Of a DNA stretch of 64,000 bases, positions 52,097-59,400 are shown piece after piece (position 1 is the stretch's first letter; every line of letters starts with the position of its first letter). Where the stretch lies: contig CAYZXL010000016.1 in assembly GCA_964482435.1 (NCBI GenBank), positions 16,579 to 80,578 of the forward strand. The letters run 5' to 3'. A program made the translations under genes and the position numbers. The stretch is from CAYZXL01 sp964482435. GTDB lineage: Bacteria > Auribacterota > JABMQX01. A model generated the notes under the pieces. That model was not told the DNA's origin, made no database searches, and saw only the letters and a program-made list of their open reading frames with translations.

Positions 52097-52557
52097 AGCT
52101 CCCTTATTGCCCCCTCCAGAGACCTTTTTATCATTTCCTTGCATTTGATATAGGCGTCCTTTCCCATCCCCATGGGGTCAGGGATGTTCGGGTAGTCCGG
52201 GTCGTCCTTGACCGGGTCGAAGTGTCGCAAAAGGCGAGTCCTGGCGGCGTAGCTTTTGAACCAATCAGCAATTTGCCGGTAGTGCGATTCGCTCATCACA
52301 AGCACGGTGTCCGCTTCGTCAAGCAGGTTGCCATCGAGGAGCTTAGACCGGTGGTCGGAAATGTCAATCCCCTCCTCCTGCATAACCTCCTTCGCATACC
52401 GGCTCGGCTCGGCGTCGTGCGCGGCGGCCACCCCTGCTGAAAGGATTCGGTATGTGTCCGACCCCGCCAGTTTCTTCAAAAGGCCGACAGCCATCGGGCT
52501 GCGACATGTGTTGCCCGTGCAGACAAAAAGGATTGTTTTCTTTTTCTCTTCGGCCAT
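52093..52557 (-). CDS. Low-molecular-weight phosphatase, YwlE-like (protein arginine/tyrosine phosphatase)
   Basis: A 154-residue LMW-PTP fold. The P-loop is FVCTGNTCRSPMA, with Thr between Gly-Asn and Cys-Arg as in YwlE-type protein-arginine phosphatases (C-T-G-N-T-C-R-S). Further features are LSAGVAA, DHRSKLLD and the general-acid loop NIPDPMGMGKDAY. Next to rpiB, as in Bacillus and other genomes. No McsB arginine kinase is within the window, so arginine specificity is inferred from the loop. Normal length, no signal peptide. Confidence 0.85.
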   Translation of the reverse strand: MAEEKKKTILFVCTGNTCRSPMAVGLLKKLAGSDTYRILSAGVAAAHDAEPSRYAKEVMQEEGIDISDHRSKLLDGNLLDEADTVLVMSESHYRQIADWFKSYAARTRLLRHFDPVKDDPDYPNIPDPMGMGKDAYIKCKEMIKRSLEGAIREL

Positions 52558-52751
52558 TCAGCGAACGGAACGTTTTTGTCGAGCGCTCAGGCAGAATCGT
52601 TGCCGGGCCTTCGTCACCCCGCGCCGCCAGCTTTTCTTCCGGCGCCTGCCCTGAAACAGGCCTTCGGCTGCAACTGGGTTGCCTACCGTAGCATACTTTC
52701 GGCGGCGTTGAAAGGCCTTTCGCACGTCGGAGGTGATGTCCAACTTAGGGG

Positions 52752-52845
52752 GACTCACCGCGGAGAACGCACAGACCGCAGAGGGATGTCGGACACGATT
52801 AACAGGATTTTCAGGATTATCCGGTTCATCCTGTTATCCTGTCGA
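52752..52845. repeat. Dispersed repeat block (CTCACCGCGGAG / GATTAACAGGATTTTCAGG)
   Basis: GGACTCACCGCGGAGAACGC then ACACGATTAACAGGATTTTC followed by AGGATTATCCGGTTCATCCTG. These motif types also occur at 18189, 23568 and 45556. The block is upstream of the rplU promoter. No gene is supported between 52558 and 52979. Confidence 0.65.
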
Positions 52846-52913
52846 AATGCGGACTCCTTTTCTGCCACGTTTGCCGCCCTAAGTGAGGAGTCACTGTCGG
52901 AGCGAAATTGGTG

Positions 52914-52943
52914 TTGACAGGCGGGGTTAGTGTGGGTTAATCT
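52914..52943 (+). promoter_or_regulatory. Putative rplU-rpmA promoter
   Basis: Perfect TTGACA (52914-52919), an 18-base spacer and TAATCT (52938-52943). The leader to rplU would be about 30 bases. Confidence 0.45.
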
Positions 52944-52979
52944 AAATTTGATGCTAAGGCACACCAAAGAAGGTTAGGC

Positions 52980-53318
52980 ATGTACGCTGTTATCGAGACA
53001 GGCGGAAAGCAGTATAAAATCCAGGAAGGCGAGACCATCGAAATCGAGAGAATCGCCGGACAGGCCGGCGATGAGGTGACTTTCGACAAGGTGCTTCTCA
53101 TCGGCGATGGGAAGGAGTGCGATGTCGGGCGGCCGACTGTTCCCGGTTCGAAGGTTGTCGGGCTGCTCGTCAGCCACGATAGGGGCGAGAAAATCGTCAT
53201 CGGCAAGTTCAAGAGAAGGGGAAAGTACCGCAGAAGAACCGGGCACAGGCAGGAAATCACCTTCGTCCAGATCAAACAGATAATCAAGCCACAGAAGGAA
53301 CAGGGCAATGGCACATAA
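52980..53318 (+). CDS. rplU: 50S ribosomal protein bL21
   Basis: A 112-residue bL21, a 23S rRNA-binding ribosomal protein. It begins MYAVIETGGKQYKIQEGETI and keeps VTFDKVLLIGDGK, VVGLLVSHDRGEKIVIGKFKRR and YRRRTGHRQEITFVQI. Slightly longer than 103 residues at the C-terminus. The stop overlaps the rpmA start by 11 bases, the usual rplU-rpmA pair. Confidence 0.98.
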   Translation: MYAVIETGGKQYKIQEGETIEIERIAGQAGDEVTFDKVLLIGDGKECDVGRPTVPGSKVVGLLVSHDRGEKIVIGKFKRRGKYRRRTGHRQEITFVQIKQIIKPQKEQGNGT

Positions 53319-53562
53319 GAAGGGAATGGGAAGCACCCGCAACGGGCGGGATAGCCAGGCGCAGCGGCTTGGCGTGAAAAGGTTTGACGGGCAATTCGTC
53401 ACCGGCGGCAGCATTCTCGTCCGGCAGAGGGGGACGAGGATTCATCCGGGCAAGAACGTCGGCCGCGGAAGAGACGACACGCTCTTCGCCAGGGTTGACG
53501 GAACAGTCGTCTTCGAGGGAACAAAGCCCCGAAGGGTAAGCGTCTATCCGGCCACGAGTTAA
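53308..53562 (+). CDS. rpmA: 50S ribosomal protein bL27
   Basis: An 84-residue bL27, starting directly at MAHKKGMGSTRNGRDS without the cleavable leader found in Firmicutes. The N-terminus reaches the peptidyl-transferase centre. One position in the common AHKKGGGS run is Met (KKGMGS). The gene overlaps rplU. No obg follows; a beta-helix pseudogene on the other strand is next. Confidence 0.97.
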   Translation: MAHKKGMGSTRNGRDSQAQRLGVKRFDGQFVTGGSILVRQRGTRIHPGKNVGRGRDDTLFARVDGTVVFEGTKPRRVSVYPATS

Positions 53563-53678
53563 CCCGGGGTTGGCACAAGGGTCGGAAGCAGGGCAGCTTC
53601 AGGGTCCGGTTTGGGGTCGCGCGAAACCGGGACCTTGCTTTCGCCACACACATTTCATTCGTGATCGCGGCACGCCTT

Positions 53679-54380
53679 TCACTTCATCTCAATCCTGTAG
53701 AATTTCTGCCGGGATGTGGCTGCGACATCGGTCCAGAACGTCATTCGACTGCTGGACTGCACCGTCGCCATCAGTTTCCACCTTCCCGCAAGCAACTCAA
53801 GACACGAGAAAATGACGTAGGTTTGCCCTGGCCGGCTGATCCAGCTCAGTTCGAGCGTCCCTGGCCCGGAGCTCGCCATCCCGACCACTTTGAAGGCCAT
53901 CGTGGGGTATTCGTATGCCCCCATGTCCACTGTCGCAGAGCTAAACCCATGCACGATTCGGGGATTGCCCTCGATGTCGGTTCCTGTTTCCATCCACGGC
54001 TGATTCTTTCCGGCGTCAATGCACGGCGAGTATGCGGACAGGTGGTAGTCGTTGTCCTCGTCGGTCCCGGGGTCGTTGTCAGGGCCATCGAAGTCAACAA
54101 AGACAGGGTCCTGAGAAATATTCCCCTCTCCGCCTCCGATGCAATCCTGGATGCAACTGAAGGGAGGTACGCTTGATTCATGAACCTGGGGCTCGGCGCT
54201 TTCCGCGGTGTTGCCCCAGATGATGCACCCCCTGAGCTTCGCGTATCTGCAATAGGACACCCCCCCGCCCCGGCCGGCTGTATTCGCAACGATGGTGTTT
54301 TGCTCGGCCAGGCCCTCCCTGGAGCGGATGCCCCCGCCCGCGCGGGAGGGGGTCGTGGGCGCGCGCGGGGTGATGGGAAT
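53679..54380 (-). pseudogene. 5'-truncated tandem copy of the downstream-adjacent beta-helix gene
   Basis: The reading frame is open from after a TGA at 54381-54383 to the stop at 53679 but has no ATG start and no signal peptide. It carries a last helix coil (GLAEQNTIVANTAGRGGG...LRGCIIWGNTAES), then FSCIQDCIGGGEGNISQDP, DNDYHLSAYSPCIDAGKN and VDMGAYEYP, and the complete FYRI tail. Each segment parallels the C-terminus of the full-length gene at 54395-56194 (FSCVQDWMGGGEGNIATDP, SPCIDAGRN, VDMGAYECL). So a partial tandem duplication, 15 bases after the full gene's stop, is likely. Whether it is expressed by read-through is unknown. Confidence 0.65.
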
Positions 54381-54394
54381 TCACAACGCTACGA

Positions 54395-56194
54395 TCACTC
54401 GATTTGAAGGCGATAGAATTTGATGCGAGCGGTTGGCCCCGGGTCGGTCCAAGAGAGCCCCATCCCCAACCGGGGGTCCGGCGCGACGAGCAATACCCTC
54501 GCCTCTTTGGCCCACGTGCCGGCTGAAAGATCCTCGCGTGACCAGATTGTAAAGATATCCCCTCCGCGGCTTTCCCAAAACAGGGTAATGCCTCCGTCGG
54601 GTACCCCCGCAATATGCATGATCTTGAACGGCAAGCACTCGTACGCCCCCATGTCCACTGTCAACGAAGAAATCACGCGCAAGATTCGCGGGTCCCCAAG
54701 CAAGTCAACCGCATTCCACATCCACTCCTCGTTCCTCCCCGCATCAATGCAGGGTGAATGCAGTGATAAGCGGAAGTCGTTGTCTTCAAACGTCGTTGGG
54801 TCGTCATCCCGCCCGTCAGGATCAATGAATCCGGGGTCCGTTGCGATATTCCCTTCGCCACCCCCCATCCAGTCCTGAACGCATGAAAAAGTCGGGATAG
54901 CGCACTCGACCAAGTGGGGTCCGATGGTGGCGGTGTTTGCCCAAATAACACAGCTGGCGATCGTGGGTTGGCAACGGTGCAGGCCGCCGCCCTCGTCAGC
55001 CTTGTTGCCGTAGATCGTGTTATTCTCGATGCTTAGGCATCCATAAAGGCCGCCGCCAAGTTGCGCCGAGTTTCCCGCGATCAGGTTGTTCCGGACAGGG
55101 TGGTCCGAACCGGAAAGTCCTCCACCGCCCACGCCCGCTATGTTCCCGGTGATGCTGTTGTTGAGAATGGCGCCGTCACAGCTATGCAAGCCGCCCCCGA
55201 AACTGTGGGCCGAGTTGCCGCGGATCGTGTTATTCTCAATGGTCCCGTCGCACCAGTGCAGTCCGCCGCCATTCCGACCCGTCTTGTTTGCGATGATCGT
55301 GTTCTTCCGGACACTCCCGTCGCACGCACCCAAGCCTCCGCCGTTCCCTTGTGCCACGTTTTCACAGATCGTGTTGTTCTGCACGGGGCCGTCGCAAAGA
55401 TAAAGGCCTCCGCCTCGCCCCTGGCTTGAGTTCCGGCAGATCGTGTTACTGTCAATACTGGCCCCGCACCAGTACAGTCCGCCGCCGTCTGAGTAGTACT
55501 CCCCGCTCGCCGAGTTGCCGCTGATGATGTTGCCCTGAATTGTGCCATTGCAGTAGTACAAGCCGCCGCCCAGTCTGGCGGAGTTTCCTGCGATCTCGTT
55601 GTCCCGTACGAGCCCGTCACAAGCACATAGCCCTCCCCCGATCCCGCGGTCTCCCACACCCGACGCTGAGTTCCCCGAAATCGTGTTGCCTCGGATGGTG
55701 CCATCGCAAAGATAGAGCCCGCCGCCCATCTCCGCCGAATTGCCGGTGATCACGTTTTGGCTGATCGTCGCATCGGCCCATACCCCGTAGACACCCCCTC
55801 CGCGCTCGGCCTTGCCGTTGCGGATGGTGAAGCCAGACACGACGCACGTCCCATTTTCTGTGCCGGCGAACGTCACGACGGAGCCCGCCTTGTTCCCGTC
55901 AATGACGGTGTTGGCGACGGTGTCTGGGTCGAGAGGACCGGTGCTGGTGAGGACGATGTTCTTACCATTGAACTTGACGTTTTCGACGTAGGTTCCTTCG
56001 GCGACGACGACCGTGTCGCCGTCACACGCCGCGTCAATCCCCTCCTGTATTTTCTTGAAAGCGGTTTCCCAGGATTGTCCGTTGCCGGACGCGGAAATGG
56101 AGCTCCTAACGTAGAACGTCGAAGCGGAGATGGACGCGGTGCGGGAAAGTGGAAGGAGAAGCAACAGGCACGCAAGAAATGCTCTGATGAGCAC
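54395..56194 (-). CDS. Secreted right-handed beta-helix, choice-of-anchor Q-type protein
   Basis: A 599-residue exported protein with a signal peptide (IRAFLACLLLLLPLSRTAS). After WETAFKKIQEGIDAACDGDTVVV it has about eleven parallel beta-helix coils of about 25 residues (for example GGGLYLCDGTIRGNTISGN). Next come FSCVQDWMGGGEGNIATDP and SPCIDAGRNEEW, VDMGAYECL and the shared tail ending FYRLQIE. The start is a GTG at 56194 with GAGGAGGT 7 bases upstream; the frame is open to 56308. Function is probably surface adhesion, polysaccharide binding or a passenger. The helix repeats are also visible as DNA repeats of about 75 bases. Confidence 0.82.
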   Translation of the reverse strand: MLIRAFLACLLLLLPLSRTASISASTFYVRSSISASGNGQSWETAFKKIQEGIDAACDGDTVVVAEGTYVENVKFNGKNIVLTSTGPLDPDTVANTVIDGNKAGSVVTFAGTENGTCVVSGFTIRNGKAERGGGVYGVWADATISQNVITGNSAEMGGGLYLCDGTIRGNTISGNSASGVGDRGIGGGLCACDGLVRDNEIAGNSARLGGGLYYCNGTIQGNIISGNSASGEYYSDGGGLYWCGASIDSNTICRNSSQGRGGGLYLCDGPVQNNTICENVAQGNGGGLGACDGSVRKNTIIANKTGRNGGGLHWCDGTIENNTIRGNSAHSFGGGLHSCDGAILNNSITGNIAGVGGGGLSGSDHPVRNNLIAGNSAQLGGGLYGCLSIENNTIYGNKADEGGGLHRCQPTIASCVIWANTATIGPHLVECAIPTFSCVQDWMGGGEGNIATDPGFIDPDGRDDDPTTFEDNDFRLSLHSPCIDAGRNEEWMWNAVDLLGDPRILRVISSLTVDMGAYECLPFKIMHIAGVPDGGITLFWESRGGDIFTIWSREDLSAGTWAKEARVLLVAPDPRLGMGLSWTDPGPTARIKFYRLQIE

Positions 56195-56421
56195 GAGCGT
56201 CACCTCCTCGTCCGGTAGTGCCCAGAAAGCGATATGTGTCCCCCCTGGGAACAATTTTACAGAGCTTTGACTCCCTCGAACAATATCTTGACGGAGGAGG
56301 CACGTCAATCAGTTTTTCGGCTCGCGGAATGCCAACCGAGCACAGCCCCTCGGCTAAGACACCGCGGCGCTCGGACGCGCTCCGAGAAACCACACCGGGA
56401 CGGGCAGCCGCGGAGAGTCCA

Positions 56422-59400
56422 TCACGGGGTGTGTCCAAGCGCCTCCGGAGGAATCGTCTGGCGGGGGACACCGGGACCCTGGTATTCCAGTTGGATGACG
56501 GCATCTCCCCCGTTCTCGTAGAATTCCAGAATCAGCGAGTGGACTCCTTCGGACAAAGAGATGCTTCCCCAGTCCCAGGTCGCGGAGTGGTCGCTCCACT
56601 TATCAATGATGGTGTCGTCGGCAACCTTCAGGCGGACGCCGTCGTCGGAATTCGTCCAGAACGTGTACAGCCCCGGGGTCTCTATCACGACGACACCGGT
56701 CCAGCGGACTGAGAAGTAGTCCAACGGCACTTCGGGAGCCGGGGAGCTTAGACCCCAGACGAAGTCCACCGTTTCGTCAATCCGGCTGAGGACGAGGTTG
56801 TTGAAATTCATCCCCTCGAAATACTCCCCTTTGAGACCTGGTTCGACGACCGGCGCTCCTATCTGGACACGATAGAATCTTCGCCGATGAAGGGGACCCT
56901 CCAAGTCAATGTAGTAATGCGTCGTATCAACCGCTTTGAGGTCTTTTGCGATGACCGTGAGGGTGTCGGGGCTATCGCCAGCGAGGACGGTGTAAGTCAG
57001 GCCCGCGGTGCTGTTCCAGGCGATAAACACCCCCTCATTGTAGTAGTACAGAGTGTGGATGAGGAACGGATTGAGGGTGATAGTAATCTGGTCGGCTCCA
57101 AGGCTGGTGCCGCTGGCGTCGAAAATCTCAATTGTGAAATCATTCACGCCCGGCTGGAGAATCCCGGAGAGAGACCAACTCGTGGGGCTTGGCCACGTCG
57201 GCTCGACTGGCAGGCCGTTGAGGGTCATCGTCTTAGCATTGTAAGGCGCTGTGCCGGTGAGGACGAGGTTGGGGTTGGTCGTGGCAAGAGGCTGGCCGCC
57301 GTTGGTGGTGATGCTGACGGGACGGTTGAGAAGCTGTCGAATGAAGTTGCGGCGAGACGACAGGTAGGACTTGATGCCGCTTGGGCTCTGGGCGCCGACA
57401 CCCTCCAGGTTGAAAAGGTCATACGTTCTGTCCATGTAACCATCGGCGGCCCCGGGTAGCAGAGGCCCCTCGGCAATCTCCCACAGGATGTTCTCGTAGA
57501 GCGAGCCAAATGCCGAAAACAGGCGGCTGAAGCCATACAAGCCGCTGGCGGTCAGGGAGGTGGAGGGCCCGTCGCCGCTTCCGAGGACGAAGTCAATGTC
57601 CCATGGGATTAGCACGAACCGGCCGTCGGAGGAACGCTGATAGAGGAGGTTGTTTTTGCCGCGGTTGTATCCCCAGCTATCCCAGTCGCCGACAACGTGG
57701 CGGACGGCCATTTGCTTGAGGACTTCTTCCACGTCCATGACCGACTCTGCGGCGGCGGCGTATATGGTGTTGTTAGGGGCCGTGGCCGGGTCAATCTTTG
57801 ACATGAGGGTGACGATGGGCTGGAGGTTGTCCTCGGAATCGCGGCTGCGGATTTTGTAGTTCCCGCGATACAGTTCCTTTTCCTCGCCCCATCCCCCTAA
57901 GTTACCACCGCCCCAGTACCGGAGGTCGGCATCGCGGTTAGCGAAGCCTCCGCCATCGTTGAATTCAAACCAGTCATCCACCTTATAAAGATAGCCGTCG
58001 TCATCGTCGGGGAACCAGAACGCCACGTAGTCCTCGTCAACCTTCTGGGCGTCCCCGTACAGCTCGTGGTCGGTCTGATTGCACAGGACGCGGACGAAGC
58101 GAATCTGACTCCACGGGACCCCGATTTTCCGGGAAATCCAGTAGGCGATCCGCTCGCTCTGGAGAGCGGGGTTGCGGCCCGGTTCCATGGTGTCGAGGTT
58201 AATCTCTCGCCGGCCGTGGAGGGGGTTGTCCGGAGAGAATCGCACCCGCAAGGGATGTTTGTTGTACACGGGGTTCACCGAACCGCGGATGAACGGGCTG
58301 CCGCGGAGGCGAATCCAGCAGTTGTAGTACATCTCGGTCTCGTCGTAGATGAACGCGCAGGGCAGGAGGTGGTTGCTCATCTTCGGCCAACTCGCCAGCT
58401 TCTGCCCCGTATCGGCGGGTATCAAGATTCGATAAACGGGGAAATTAGACTCCTTGGGCGATCCGACGACTTGATAAACGCACTGGCGGTAGTTTATGTC
58501 GGCGGGGAAGCTATTAGTGGCACCCTGGCCATCTGACGCCTGAATGTAGAAAGCCATGAGAGTGCCACTCGATTGAGCGGGGATTTGTCCGGAGTAGATG
58601 CCGGATGTGCCCGTTTGATTCATCGGTGAGGAAGTGAAGGAACCGCTGCCCTCGACGCCGTAGAAGAGTTGGACGCTGGCGATGCCATCTATGTCGGCGA
58701 TGCGGGCGGAGACACTGACAACCTGGCTGCCCGTCGGAAGAAGCGGGGTGTGCTGAACCTCGGTGATGCTCGGGCCACGATTCGCGCGGAAGGCGCCGTT
58801 CTCTGCTCCCGGGCTGCCAAGCTTTTCGGGGACTTGCAACTCGACGGCGACTGCCATCCCCTGCCCGTGTGTCCGAACAAGAAGCCATTTCGAGCCGCTC
58901 AGCCAGCGTGCATATCCGCTCATGGTGTAGGTCTGCCCGATGCTGAGAGGAACGTCCCGCTCGATGCGGTTGCAGTACGTGTCTCCTCGGCCGCTCGAAA
59001 CGATGTGGAGAGAATGAGACCCGTCCACGCTGTCTGCATCCGTAACAAACGACTCGACGTGAGTTCCTTCGATCAACCAACCGCTTGTCCCCGACTCAAA
59101 GGAGCCGTTCGACAAAAGCTGTGTGCTCCCCTGTGAGACGCTCAGGGAATCCACCAGCGCCTCACCGCGGTGCTGGAGAAATATGTGAAACTCACTTTCC
59201 GGCTGAACCCACCAATTCGTGAAGACAGATGTATGGGAGAACGGCGTCCAGGATGATTTTTGCGACTCGTCGCTGGCCGCCCAGGCAGCGGGCACGTTGT
59301 TGTCGTCTCGGGGGTCTATAAGCTCGAGGCTTGAGCCTTCGCCGTCGGCGGCATCGGGCCAGGTTCCGCCGTCGTAGTAGCGCACGGAATCAACCACGTT

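Noticed and set aside
54940..55760. Regularly spaced ~75-base repeats resembling a CRISPR array
   Set aside because: They are coding beta-helix coils in frame, with no conserved identical repeat or unique spacers.
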